Below the pieces are notes generated by a model. It made no database searches. It saw only the letters and a program-made list of their open reading frames with translations, and had not been told where the DNA came from. The position numbers were made by a program, and so were the translations under genes. From Nanobdellota archaeon (GTDB lineage: Archaea; Nanobdellota; Nanobdellia; SCGC-AAA011-G17; GW2011-AR17): a stretch of DNA of 11,602 nucleotides. Location: assembly GCA_030018575.1 (NCBI GenBank), contig JASEIA010000045.1, positions 1 through 11,602 on the forward strand. Direction: 5' to 3'. Below, piece by piece: positions 1 to 5,862 of this stretch (its first letter is position 1; every line of letters starts with the position of its first letter).

Positions 1-150
1 CAGGGCATAACGCCCTCTGCGATTGACATAATGGGAGAAAGGGTGCTTATTCTTACTCATGGCGAGGAGCCTTCATGTTTGTCTATAAATAATCCGGAAA
101 TAGCGCAATCATTCAGAACATTTTTTGAAACTCTATGGGGGGTTGCATGA
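1..150 (+). CDS. TrmB-like transcriptional regulator, C-terminal fragment
   Basis: The first 49 codons of the window form an open frame ending in TGA at 148-150; the gene starts outside the window. The fragment reads like the end of archaeal TrmB-type regulators: a beta-strand segment (VLILTHGEEPSCLSI) followed by a helix ending EIAQSFRTFFETLW, comparable to the usual 'gEePvaivIkdkevAesFrkyFe.lW' ending. TrmB proteins are DNA-binding regulators, often of sugar uptake or central metabolism, with an N-terminal winged helix that is not visible here. The stop overlaps the start of the next gene (ATGA at 147-150), so this regulator and the MFS transporter are probably translated as a coupled pair, and the transporter could be its target. 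The identification rests on 49 residues only; any protein with a similar tail is possible. Confidence 0.6.
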   Translation, partial: QGITPSAIDIMGERVLILTHGEEPSCLSINNPEIAQSFRTFFETLWGVA

Positions 151-1529
151 AAAAGAGCCAAAAGAAAGAAAAATGGGGAAATAACGAGGAGATTCTTAAG
201 AAGAAAAGCAGGCTCATCAGCATAAAGGAAGGCTCTGCATACGCTGTTTCTGACGGAGCCGGGATGAGGTATATCACGCCTTATGCATTGTCTTTGGGGG
301 CAAGCAACGCGCACATTGGAATACTCTCCTCTTTGCCAACGCTTGTAGGGCAGATAGCCCAGCTTTTCACTTTGAAATATATTGAGACTCAGCCAAGAAA
401 GAGGATAGTGATTATTGGGGTATTGTTGCAGGCAATAATGTGGCTTCTTGTCCTTCTTGTCGGCGGATTGTTTTATTTTAATGTTTTCAAAAGCTCTGCG
501 CCACTGCTTTTAATCGCTGTTTATACCCTGCTTACTATTTTTGGAGCGGCGATTGTTCCTGCGTGGATTTCCTGGATGAGGGACATTGTGCCTTTCGGAA
601 CATATGGGCATTATTTTGCAGGCAGGAGCAGGATAGTTGGCACTGTAACGCTTTCTGCAATGCTTCTTGCCGGATTTCTGCTGGATCATTTCAAGCAGAC
701 AAAGATTTTCATCGGCTTTGCAATAATATTCTCCCTGTCTTTTGCTGCAAGAATGATATCCGCATTTTATCTTAAGGAGCAGTATGAGCCCAAGTTCAAA
801 TTCCATGACGGGTATTATTTTAGCATCTGGCAGTTTATTTCCAAAATGGCGCACAACAATTTCGGCAGGTTCACATTGTTTGTCTGCCTTCTTCACATCG
901 GGGCTTACATTGCATCGCCGTTTTTTGCAGTTTATATGCTGAAACAGCTTAACTTCAGCTATGTGTTTTTCACGATTGTAATGCTGAGCTCAACTGTCTC
1001 AACGCTTGTATTCCTGAAAGCGTGGGGAAAGTTCTCAGACAGGTACGGCACACTGAAGACAATGAAGTTTTGCGGCTACCTGATATCGCTTGTGCCCCTC
1101 CTGTGGTTTTTCTCCTTTTTCCTTGCTGATTTTCACCCTTATGCCCTGCTTGCATACCTTGTCCTGATTGAGATGTTCTCGGGCGTTTTGTGGGCAGGAT
1201 TCAACCTTGCAACTTCCAATTTCATTCTTGAGGATGTCACGCAGGAGAGGGTTCCGATTTGTGTTGCGTATTACAACATATTTCTCGGGCTGGGGCTGTT
1301 CATCGGAGGGATTATTGGCGGCATTGTTTCTTCTGCGAATTTCAGCTTCTTCGGATTAAGCCCTCTGCTGTTTATTTTCTTATTGAGCTTCTTTTGCAGG
1401 ATACTTCCGCCTCTTTTTATGCTGCCGATTCTTAAGGAAACAAGGAAAGTTGACGGATTTGGCGTGAAGCAGGCAAAAGACCTGGTTTTCAGCCTTACGC
1501 CTTCAAGAGTGCTGAGAATGCTTAAATAA
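147..1529 (+). CDS. MFS family transporter (about 12 membrane helices)
   Basis: A 460-aa integral membrane protein. A basic, hydrophilic N-terminus (residues 1-27) is followed by about twelve hydrophobic segments, for example near 87-110, 118-142, 165-180, 187-205, 243-265, 271-292, 307-327, 333-355, 374-397 and 402-425. The cytoplasmic loop GKFSDRYGTLKTM (294-306) fits the MFS motif-A pattern (GxxxDRxGxxxx) in the second half. The length is normal for the superfamily. I chose ATG 147 over ATG 135 because it gives the ATGA overlap with the upstream gene and has a GGGGGG Shine-Dalgarno-like run at 137-142. The substrate cannot be read from the sequence; coupling to a TrmB-like regulator hints at a nutrient or sugar, but this is inference. 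The next gene has its own promoter, so this operon probably ends here. Confidence 0.88.
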   Translation: MKKSQKKEKWGNNEEILKKKSRLISIKEGSAYAVSDGAGMRYITPYALSLGASNAHIGILSSLPTLVGQIAQLFTLKYIETQPRKRIVIIGVLLQAIMWLLVLLVGGLFYFNVFKSSAPLLLIAVYTLLTIFGAAIVPAWISWMRDIVPFGTYGHYFAGRSRIVGTVTLSAMLLAGFLLDHFKQTKIFIGFAIIFSLSFAARMISAFYLKEQYEPKFKFHDGYYFSIWQFISKMAHNNFGRFTLFVCLLHIGAYIASPFFAVYMLKQLNFSYVFFTIVMLSSTVSTLVFLKAWGKFSDRYGTLKTMKFCGYLISLVPLLWFFSFFLADFHPYALLAYLVLIEMFSGVLWAGFNLATSNFILEDVTQERVPICVAYYNIFLGLGLFIGGIIGGIVSSANFSFFGLSPLLFIFLLSFFCRILPPLFMLPILKETRKVDGFGVKQAKDLVFSLTPSRVLRMLK

Positions 1530-1540
1530 AGCCATAAGTT

Positions 1541-1548
1541 ATTTAAAT
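1541..1548 (+). promoter_or_regulatory. TATA box of the DUF106/EMC3-like gene
   Basis: ATTTAAAT lies 22-29 bp before the ATG at 1570. Archaeal transcription starts about 25 bp downstream of the TATA box, so the transcript would begin at or next to the start codon (leaderless). No Shine-Dalgarno site precedes this ATG, which agrees. Confidence 0.6.
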
Positions 1549-1569
1549 GGCATAGTAATCTATAATCCT

Positions 1570-2019
1570 ATGCTTGAGGGGTTTTACGGGATTTTGGACG
1601 CAATAACAGGGCCCTTGTTTGTATTGCCTGAGCCCTTTCCTATTTTGATTATAAGCTTTGTGCTGACCTTGGCAACCACCCTTGTTTACAAGTATGTGAC
1701 TGACCAGGAAGTCATGAAGACATTAAAGGAAGACATGAAAGCAATGCAGGCTGAGATAAAGGCTTTGAAGGACAAGCCTGAGAAAATGATGGCAATGCAG
1801 AAGGACGCGATGCAGAAGAACATGAAGTACATGATGAAGAGCTTCAAGCCAATGCTTATCACTTTCATACCAATTGTATTTATTTTCGGCTGGATGAAGG
1901 CGCATTATGACGCGTTTGGAAACCCGGACATCTTCTTTGGGCTTTCGTGGCTATGGACGTATATCATATTCTCCCTTGTGTTCAGCATTGGAATGAGAAA
2001 GTTCTTGAAGGTTTACTAG
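1570..2019 (+). CDS. DUF106/EMC3-TMCO1 family membrane protein (archaeal YidC/Oxa1-like insertase)
   Basis: A 149-aa protein with the compact layout of the archaeal DUF106 branch of the Oxa1/YidC/Get1/EMC3 superfamily, which helps insert proteins into the membrane together with the Sec system. A first membrane helix (about 21-42) is followed by a charged coiled-coil hairpin rich in Lys, Glu and Met (about 45-92: VMKTLKEDMKAMQAEIKALK, then a Met-rich stretch). Two more helices follow (about 92-109 and 124-142). The Met-rich cytosolic hairpin is a hallmark of the family, thought to contact nascent hydrophobic segments. In many archaea this gene lies in a cluster with secY, adk, rpl34e, cmk and rpl14e; here rpl34e follows after a gap and cmk is absent. 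It has its own TATA box and is probably leaderless. Confidence 0.85.
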   Translation: MLEGFYGILDAITGPLFVLPEPFPILIISFVLTLATTLVYKYVTDQEVMKTLKEDMKAMQAEIKALKDKPEKMMAMQKDAMQKNMKYMMKSFKPMLITFIPIVFIFGWMKAHYDAFGNPDIFFGLSWLWTYIIFSLVFSIGMRKFLKVY

Positions 2020-2094
2020 AAAGAATTCTTGCGCAAACAGAGAAAGCCCTTGGAGCTCTGCCTCAAACCCATGGAGTTTGTTAAAGAAAGATAA

Positions 2095-2226
2095 TTAAAG
2101 AGCCTGCAGAATGCGGTTGAAGTGGCAGTCAAAGCGCTTGTTGCTTTTTTCCATCTCTTTTATTCTTTTGCTGCTTTCTTTTTCAAAGTTAATCAGCATT
2201 TTCGGATATCCAAAAATGTTATGCAT
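2095..2226 (-). CDS. possible 43-aa small protein, function unknown
   Basis: An open frame on the minus strand from ATG (complement of 2224-2226) to TAA (complement of 2095-2097), starting MHNIFGYPKMLINFEKESSK and ending HFNRILQAL. It is rich in charged, helix-forming residues with no membrane segment. Support: a TATA-like AAATATT on the minus strand (2253-2259) sits 27-33 bp upstream, the right distance for a leaderless transcript as seen for neighbouring genes; and the gap is otherwise unusually long for this compact genome. Against: it is short, and I do not recognise the family. A 33-bp imperfect palindrome spans its start codon, which could be an operator. Transcription is divergent from the L34e operon. 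Confidence 0.35.
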   Translation of the reverse strand: MHNIFGYPKMLINFEKESSKRIKEMEKSNKRFDCHFNRILQAL

Positions 2227-2237
2227 TTTTGAATATC
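2205..2237. promoter_or_regulatory. 33-bp imperfect palindrome (candidate operator)
   Basis: Left arm GATATCCAAAAATG (2205-2218) and right arm CATTTTTGAATATC (2224-2237) are inverted repeats matching at 13 of 14 positions around a 5-nt centre (TTATG). The inner 8 bp (CAAAAATG/CATTTTTG) are perfect. It covers the start codon of the possible minus-strand small gene. Adjacent DNA holds another inverted pair, ATCTCA (2235-2240) and TGAGAT (2261-2266), around that gene's TATA-like box. The sequence shows only symmetry; binding of a regulator is inference. An RNA hairpin is the alternative. Confidence 0.45.
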
Positions 2238-2306
2238 TCACATTTTATTTCGAATATTTTTGAGATTTACTATTAGCGCTCAAAGAAGAAAAAGAGGCAA
2301 AATTCA

Positions 2307-2327
2307 CGCCGGAGGCGGGCTTTTTTT
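2307..2327 (+). terminator. GC hairpin followed by T7
   Basis: CGCC-GGA-GGCG (2307-2317) forms a short stem, followed by GGC and a run of seven T (2321-2327). Poly-T tracts terminate archaeal transcription. It sits between the DUF106/EMC3-like gene and the L34e promoter, so it may insulate the two. It lies about 290 bp beyond the EMC3-like stop, so it is not tightly attached to that gene. Confidence 0.4.
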
Positions 2328-2352
2328 CTACGACGGAAATGCCACAGAAACC

Positions 2353-2362
2353 TTTATAAATA
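2353..2362 (+). promoter_or_regulatory. TATA box of the L34e-L14e-prefoldin-cyclophilin operon
   Basis: TTTATAAATA is a near-consensus archaeal TATA box. Transcription would start about 25 bp downstream, near 2380, giving a leader of about 20 nt. That leader contains AAGGAG (2387-2392), 8 nt before the ATG at 2401. Confidence 0.7.
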
Positions 2363-2400
2363 CCTCTAATCTTCTCCCATAGGAATAAGGAGATATCAAG

Positions 2401-2670
2401 ATGCCAGCGCCAAGATACAGATCAAGGACATTCAGGAGGGTTTTCGTAAAGACGCCCGGCGGAAAGACTGTAATGCATTACAGGAAAAGAAAGCCGTCAA
2501 AAGCGCACTGCGCAGGCTGCGGGGCTTTATTGCACGGAGTGCCGAGAGAAAGGCCTTTCATAATGCAGAGAATGGGAAAGACAGAGAAGAGGCCTGAAAG
2601 GACGTTTGGCGGCGAATTGTGCTCCAAGTGCACAAGAATCAGGCTTAAAGGGCATGCTCGTTCTATGTGA
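2401..2670 (+). CDS. rpl34e: 50S ribosomal protein L34e
   Basis: An 89-aa basic protein of the large ribosomal subunit, present in archaea and eukaryotes only. The N-terminus MPAPRYRSRTFRRVFVKTPG matches the family's opening, and two Cys pairs (C37-x2-C40 and C74-x2-C77) form the zinc-binding site. The segment YRKRKPSKAHCAGCGALLHG is typical. The length is normal. Shine-Dalgarno AAGGAG at 2387-2392 and a strong TATA box at 2353 support the start and mark it as the first gene of the operon. L34e next to L14e, downstream of a DUF106-type gene, is a familiar archaeal arrangement. Confidence 0.95.
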   Translation: MPAPRYRSRTFRRVFVKTPGGKTVMHYRKRKPSKAHCAGCGALLHGVPRERPFIMQRMGKTEKRPERTFGGELCSKCTRIRLKGHARSM

Positions 2671-2749
2671 CAGTATGCTTCTTTATTGAGTAGAAAGATG
2701 CATTCCTGGCGACGGGATGCGGACGAACAATAGGGAGGAGGAATTTAAA

Positions 2750-3073
2750 ATGATGGACGTGGGAAGAGTATGCATAAAAATAGCAGGCAGGGACGCGGGC
2801 GAAATTGCTGTTGTGGTTGAGAAAATAGACGATACTTTTGTTCTTGTAAACGGCAATGTGAGAAGGAAGAGATGCAACATAAAGCACCTTGAGCCGACTG
2901 AGAAGTTCGTTATTATACAGGCAGGAGTTTCCACAGAAGAGCTGCACAAGGCAATGAGGGACGCGGGGCTTGAAGTGAAGGCGAGGGCTGAGAAGACAAA
3001 GGAAGCAAAGCCAAAGGCAGAGAAGCCAAAAGCTGTCAGGGCTGTAAAAGAAGCGCCAAAGAAGGTGAAGTAA
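2750..3073 (+). CDS. rpl14e: 50S ribosomal protein L14e
   Basis: A 107-aa large-subunit ribosomal protein. The first 60 or so residues (MMDVGRVCIKIAGRDAGEIA, then VVEKIDDTFVLVNGNVRRKRCNIKHLEP read with a short gap) form the KOW/SH3-like barrel typical of L14e. The rest is a tail rich in Lys, Ala, Glu and Pro with repeated KAEKPKA-like units, longer than in minimal L14e and probably disordered. The start is ATG 2750 (an adjacent ATG at 2753 is equally possible): GGAGGAG at 2734-2740 sits 9 nt upstream and known L14e proteins begin M-x-VGR. A longer frame from 2717 would bury this Shine-Dalgarno site and add an unrelated N-terminus. It is co-transcribed with L34e, 79 nt upstream. Confidence 0.93.
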   Translation: MMDVGRVCIKIAGRDAGEIAVVVEKIDDTFVLVNGNVRRKRCNIKHLEPTEKFVIIQAGVSTEELHKAMRDAGLEVKARAEKTKEAKPKAEKPKAVRAVKEAPKKVK

Positions 3074-3076
3074 AAT

Positions 3077-3110
3077 GGTCTGCGAACGAAGTGAGTGGAC
3101 TTTCGAACGA
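3077..3110 (+). repeat. dispersed short repeat, copy A
   Basis: A 34-bp stretch starting GGTCTGCGAACGAAG and ending GTGGACTTTCGAACGA. It resembles, on the opposite strand, 5814-5848, which starts GGTCTGCGAGC and ends GTGGACCATCGAACGC. The shared pieces are GGTCTGCGA, GTGGAC and TCGAACG at nearly the same spacing. It lies between the L14e stop and the Shine-Dalgarno site of the prefoldin gene. Confidence 0.5.
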
Positions 3111-3127
3111 ACGGAGGTGAAGTGAGA

Positions 3128-3532
3128 ATGGAAGATGCGCAGCAGCAGAAATACCTTGAATACCAGATGCTGAACAACCAGCTCAGGCAATTGGCGCAGG
3201 AGATACAGGGGCTTGAGCAGCAGGCAAAAGAGCTTGAGATGCTCATTGAAGGCGTTGAAGAGGTTGGAAAGGCTGAAAAAGGCACTGATATTCTTAGCTC
3301 CATTGGCGGAGGATTGTATGTCAAGACAAAGCTTGAGAACAACAACGAGTTTCTGATTAATTCAGGCGCAAGGGTTATTTCAACAAAGACAAAGGATGAG
3401 GCAAAGGCGCTTTTGGAAGAGCAGCTTAATGAGCTGAGAAAGGTTGCAGCCAACATGCAGGCAGAGCTTCAGAACGGAATCCAGAGGATTGTGATGCTTG
3501 AGTCAGAGCTGAGAAAGGCTCAGAAGAAGTAG
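3128..3532 (+). CDS. pfdA: prefoldin subunit alpha
   Basis: A 134-aa subunit of the hexameric prefoldin chaperone, which captures unfolded proteins and delivers them to the thermosome. The layout is the family's: an N-terminal coiled-coil helix (about 1-45, QQQKYLEYQMLNNQLRQLAQ onward), a central beta-hairpin region with DILSSIGGGLYVKTKLENNN (about 56-75), and a C-terminal coiled-coil helix (about 88-134) ending in basic residues. Length and the GGGLYV-type motif fit the alpha rather than the beta subunit. I chose ATG 3128 because a perfect GGAGGTGA (3113-3120) lies 7 nt upstream; the alternative GTG at 3095 would lie before this site and encode the dispersed repeat. It sits 54 nt after L14e and 11 nt before the cyclophilin, in one operon. 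Confidence 0.93.
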   Translation: MEDAQQQKYLEYQMLNNQLRQLAQEIQGLEQQAKELEMLIEGVEEVGKAEKGTDILSSIGGGLYVKTKLENNNEFLINSGARVISTKTKDEAKALLEEQLNELRKVAANMQAELQNGIQRIVMLESELRKAQKK

Positions 3533-3543
3533 GGGGAGTGAGA

Positions 3544-4098
3544 ATGAAAGCAATATACGCAATATTAGTCCTGGCGCTTCTTGCATTAAGCGGATGCGCT
3601 TCTAACGGAAACAACATTACAGGAGAGGATATAATGAACACAAAGGTTATGCTTGAAACAAGCATGGGAAACATCAAGATACAGTTGTTTGACGACAAGG
3701 TTCCTGTTACTGCAGGCAACTTCAAGAAGCTGGTGAATGACGGCTTTTACAACGGAGTAATATTCCACAGGGTAATTGACGGCTTTATGCTGCAGGGCGG
3801 AGACCCGACAGGAACAGGAATGGGCGGCCCTGGATATAAGATTCAGGATGAATTCCATCCGTCTTTAACGCATTCAAAGGCAGGAATCCTGTCAATGGCA
3901 AATGCAGGACCCAACACAGGCGGCTCGCAGTTCTTCATAACATTGGCTGCAACTCCGTGGCTTGACGGCAAGCACGCAGTCTTTGGCGTAATCATTGAGG
4001 GAATGGATGTTGTTGCAAATATCGGCAAAACACCGGTTGGAGCGCAGGACAAGCCGAGAACAGATGTAGTAATCAAGAAGGCGTATGTGGTGAAGTAG
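3544..4098 (+). CDS. cyclophilin-type peptidyl-prolyl isomerase with lipoprotein signal
   Basis: A 184-aa cyclophilin that catalyses cis-trans isomerisation of proline peptide bonds. Residues 1-18 form a signal peptide (K at position 2, a hydrophobic core, then the lipobox L15-S-G-C18), so the mature protein is probably a lipid-anchored extracytoplasmic protein. The cyclophilin domain spans about 33-183. It contains the active-site block FHRVIDGFMLQGGD (74-87, catalytic Arg76), QFFITL (129-134), Trp139 and H144-AVFG. It is compact, like prokaryotic cyclophilins. ATG 3544 has GGGGAG at 3533-3538; a GTG at 3538 is less likely. An internal in-frame ATG at 3634 (Met31) has its own AGGAGAGG (3621-3628) and could start a cytosolic 154-aa form. 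Its last 18 codons are duplicated at 5587-5643. Confidence 0.93.
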   Translation: MKAIYAILVLALLALSGCASNGNNITGEDIMNTKVMLETSMGNIKIQLFDDKVPVTAGNFKKLVNDGFYNGVIFHRVIDGFMLQGGDPTGTGMGGPGYKIQDEFHPSLTHSKAGILSMANAGPNTGGSQFFITLAATPWLDGKHAVFGVIIEGMDVVANIGKTPVGAQDKPRTDVVIKKAYVVK

Positions 4099-4137
4099 GC
4101 GCCTTTTTTACTTACTCATCCTCTTTGACAAGTAAGC
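4042..4137 (+). repeat. 96-bp direct repeat flanking the ATPase gene, copy 1
   Basis: This matches 5587-5682 at 88 of 96 positions with no gaps. It covers the last 18 codons and stop of the cyclophilin, the GGCGCC plus T6 terminator, and the last codons of a convergent minus-strand gene (residues AYLSKRMSK and stop). The same convergent ending occurs intact in copy 2. Similarity stops abruptly on both sides. The two copies bracket about 1.45 kb that carries only the ATPase gene. Confidence 0.9.
4098..4109 (+). terminator. GGCGCC plus T6 terminator of the ribosomal-protein/cyclophilin operon
   Basis: GGCGCC (4098-4103) directly overlaps the cyclophilin stop codon and is followed by six T (4104-4109), a typical archaeal poly-T stop. 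An identical copy is at 5643-5654 within the second direct repeat. Confidence 0.55.
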
Positions 4138-4159
4138 CATAACCGGATCAAAAAGGCAT

Positions 4160-5509
4160 TTAGTTCATCGCCTTTTTTATGCTTTTTAAATCAATGCAGA
4201 ATACTTTTTTTGATTCAAATTCTGTTATCTTTTTACTGAAGGATTTTGCAAAAATAACAAATATCTCTTTCCTTTCTTCATTGTTCCATTCAACCATGCT
4301 TGTTTTTTCATTGAGCTGTTTGGCAAGCTCAGCGGCATTAGCCCTTTCTTTCCATTTGCATTCTGCAAATATGGCTTTTTTTCCTGCCTCGTCAAAGGCG
4401 ACTATGTCTATTTCATCGCCTTTATGCCACCATTTGCCTATCTTGTTAAATTTTAATGCGCTGTGCATTTCTTTTACCATGTACTGCCTTGCAATATGCT
4501 CAAAAACCCCCCCCAGATATTCATTGTAACTTTTTTTTATGGTATTCGCATCAAATATCCCTTCTTCAATTGAGCTTAGGTTGCGATAAACATGCCTAAA
4601 CCAGAATTTAAGGAAAAAATCGCCAAGATAATACCTCCCTTTTCTTGATTTTTCATTTTCAGTTATCGGAACAATCCTTTCAACCATCTTCACTTCAATG
4701 AGATTTTTGATATAGGGCGTCAGGTCCGTCCTTTTAACTTTGATGAAATCTTTAATCTCATTAAGCTTTGTTTTCCCATTTGCTATCGCCTCAAGAATAA
4801 GCTTGTATGTGCTTGCATCTTCAAATTCATATTTCATTAAAAAGTCAACCTCGTCTTTAAGGAAGCTTTTTCCGGATTTTAATTCATTTCCAAGCCAATG
4901 CCAGAATTCATTATCTATTTTTACGAGGTAAAAAGGAATGCCGTCTGCAAAACCATATAGCTCTACTAATTCCTCCATGCTTGCCCTGGGAAAGAACAGG
5001 TGCAAATCAAAAAAGGAGATTGCCTTCAGGCACATAGAGCCTGTTCTCCTGCCATATAGCGGGCTGCTTTCTTCAAGCACCATAGATGTAATCATTGAAA
5101 CAGAAGAGCCGAGCAGAAACAGCTTCACTTTAGAGTTTTTAAGCGTTAAATCAACTATTGACTGGAAGAGGTTTACTATGCTGCTGTTTTCCTTTATCAG
5201 GTTCTGGAATTCATCAATAATAATCACTTCTGCTTTGTCTTTCAGAAATCCAAACAGCGCCTCCCAGTCTGGCTTTATCACGGCTATTTCAGGAAATGCA
5301 GCGGCGCATGCGCTGTAAAACCTTTCAAGGTTGTTCTCGCCAACAGCAAGGTAATATACCCTTTTCTTTTTTTCAGTTCCTTTCAAGGCAAGCTCTGTTT
5401 TGCCTATTCTTCTCCTGCCATAGAGTATCATAAGCTCAAATTTCCCGCTGCCCAAAACATCCCGCATTTCTTTAAGCTCTTTCTTCCTGTCTTTAAACTG
5501 TATAATCAT
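4160..5509 (-). CDS. archaeal ATPase with C-terminal DUF234 nuclease-like domain
   Basis: A 449-aa protein of the archaeal ATPase family (Pfam Arch_ATPase, STAND-related). Walker A is G31-RRRIGKT38 and Walker B is VIIIDE (95-100). LLGSS (132-136) is sensor-like, and LYGRRTG (152-158) is the arginine motif usual in this family. A winged-helix-like region (about 235-285) precedes the DUF234 region. That region holds GDEIDIV (364-370) and IFAECKWK (380-387), a D...ExK pattern of the PD-(D/E)xK nuclease fold. No biochemical role is known for most members; they are common, often solitary genes in DPANN archaea. The start is ATG 5509: TATA box TATTTAAA (5533-5540) lies about 25 bp upstream, giving a leaderless mRNA. 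A minus-strand T5 (4150-4154) follows the stop. The gene is bracketed by 96-bp direct repeats, so it appears inserted. Confidence 0.9.
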   Translation of the reverse strand: MIIQFKDRKKELKEMRDVLGSGKFELMILYGRRRIGKTELALKGTEKKKRVYYLAVGENNLERFYSACAAAFPEIAVIKPDWEALFGFLKDKAEVIIIDEFQNLIKENSSIVNLFQSIVDLTLKNSKVKLFLLGSSVSMITSMVLEESSPLYGRRTGSMCLKAISFFDLHLFFPRASMEELVELYGFADGIPFYLVKIDNEFWHWLGNELKSGKSFLKDEVDFLMKYEFEDASTYKLILEAIANGKTKLNEIKDFIKVKRTDLTPYIKNLIEVKMVERIVPITENEKSRKGRYYLGDFFLKFWFRHVYRNLSSIEEGIFDANTIKKSYNEYLGGVFEHIARQYMVKEMHSALKFNKIGKWWHKGDEIDIVAFDEAGKKAIFAECKWKERANAAELAKQLNEKTSMVEWNNEERKEIFVIFAKSFSKKITEFESKKVFCIDLKSIKKAMN

Positions 5510-5532
5510 GCTTATACTAATTAGGATTATAC

Positions 5533-5540
5533 TATTTAAA
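5533..5540 (-). promoter_or_regulatory. TATA box of the ATPase gene
   Basis: On the minus strand this reads TTTAAATA, 24-31 bp before the ATG at 5509. It places transcription start at the start codon. It belongs to the inserted segment, so the ATPase gene travels with its own promoter. Confidence 0.6.
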
Positions 5541-5562
5541 GCTTTCGCCCGCTTGTTTGGCG

Positions 5563-5588
5563 GCGCAATAAGCGGCTTTCCGCTGCGC
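5563..5588. other. GC-rich hairpin at the edge of the ATPase insertion
   Basis: AGCGG (5571-5575) and CCGCT (5580-5584) form a perfect stem around CTTT. Flanking GCGC at 5563-5566 and 5585-5588 can extend it with a 4-nt bulge. It sits exactly at the boundary where copy 2 of the direct repeat begins (5587). It may mark an element end; no protein-coding role is visible. Confidence 0.35.
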
Positions 5589-5682
5589 GCAGGACAAGCC
5601 AAGAACGGATGTAGTGATTAAGAAGGCGTATGTGGTTAAGTAGGCGCCTTTTTTATTTATTCATCCTCTTTGACAAATAAGC
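5587..5682 (+). repeat. 96-bp direct repeat flanking the ATPase gene, copy 2
   Basis: The first 57 bp (5587-5643) encode AQDKPRTDVVIKKAYVVK and a stop, identical in protein sequence to the cyclophilin C-terminus. All five nucleotide differences in this part fall at synonymous third positions. This orphan tail has no start and is a gene fragment. The rest holds GGCGCC plus T6 (5643-5654) and the real 3' end of the minus-strand membrane-protein gene. In that gene's last codons the copies differ at three positions, one of them changing Asn to Ser. Confidence 0.9.
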
Positions 5683-5862
5683 GCAAAAAGCGGCAGCAGC
5701 AAGGAATATCCACGTCCGGAGCATTGTGCCGTGAGCCATCAGGTTCCTGAACCACAATATTAGAAACAAAAGCCCCAGCAATGCAAATCCAATTGAGGCT
5801 GCCTTTCTCACTGGCGTTCGATGGTCCACTTCGCTCTGCTCGCAGACCTTTCTTTTGTTCAT
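5653..5862 (-). CDS. small two-helix membrane protein, function unknown
   Basis: A 69-aa protein with a hydrophilic N-terminus (MNKRKVCEQSEVDHRTPVRK), then two hydrophobic segments (about 22-38, IGFALLGLLFLILWF, and about 47-62, MLRTWIFLAAAAFCAYL) and a basic tail SKRMNK. The basic tail suggests a cytoplasmic C-terminus. I do not recognise the family. Its ATG overlaps the stop of the upstream winged-helix gene (ATGA, 5859-5862), so the two are translationally coupled; a regulator coupled to a small membrane protein suggests a sensing or signalling pair, which is inference. Part of the N-terminus (VCEQSEVDHRT) is encoded by copy B of the dispersed repeat, so the original gene may have started later or gained this segment. 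Confidence 0.65.
   Translation of the reverse strand: MNKRKVCEQSEVDHRTPVRKAASIGFALLGLLFLILWFRNLMAHGTMLRTWIFLAAAAFCAYLSKRMNK
5814..5848 (-). repeat. dispersed short repeat, copy B
   Basis: On the minus strand this starts GGTCTGCGAGCAGAGCG and ends GTGGACCATCGAACGC. It shares GGTCTGCGA, GTGGAC and TCGAACG at similar spacing with 3077-3110. GGTC and GACC at its ends are complementary. It lies inside the N-terminal coding region of the small membrane protein. Confidence 0.5.

Noticed and set aside
510..896. Minus-strand 128-codon frame inside the MFS gene
   Set aside because: It lies wholly within the transporter and shows no recognisable protein features.
2038..2080. Small inverted repeats (CAGAG/CTCTG and CAAAC/GTTTG) after the DUF106/EMC3-like gene
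   Set aside because: Five-bp stems without a following T-run are expected by chance; not called as a terminator.
2663..3456. Long minus-strand frames opposite L14e and prefoldin
   Set aside because: They are antisense shadows of well-supported genes; composition reflects the Lys/Ala/Glu-rich sense strand.
5510..5602. 93-nt upstream extension of the ATPase frame
   Set aside because: It runs through the promoter TATA box and into the direct repeat; ATG 5509 fits the family start and the leaderless promoter.
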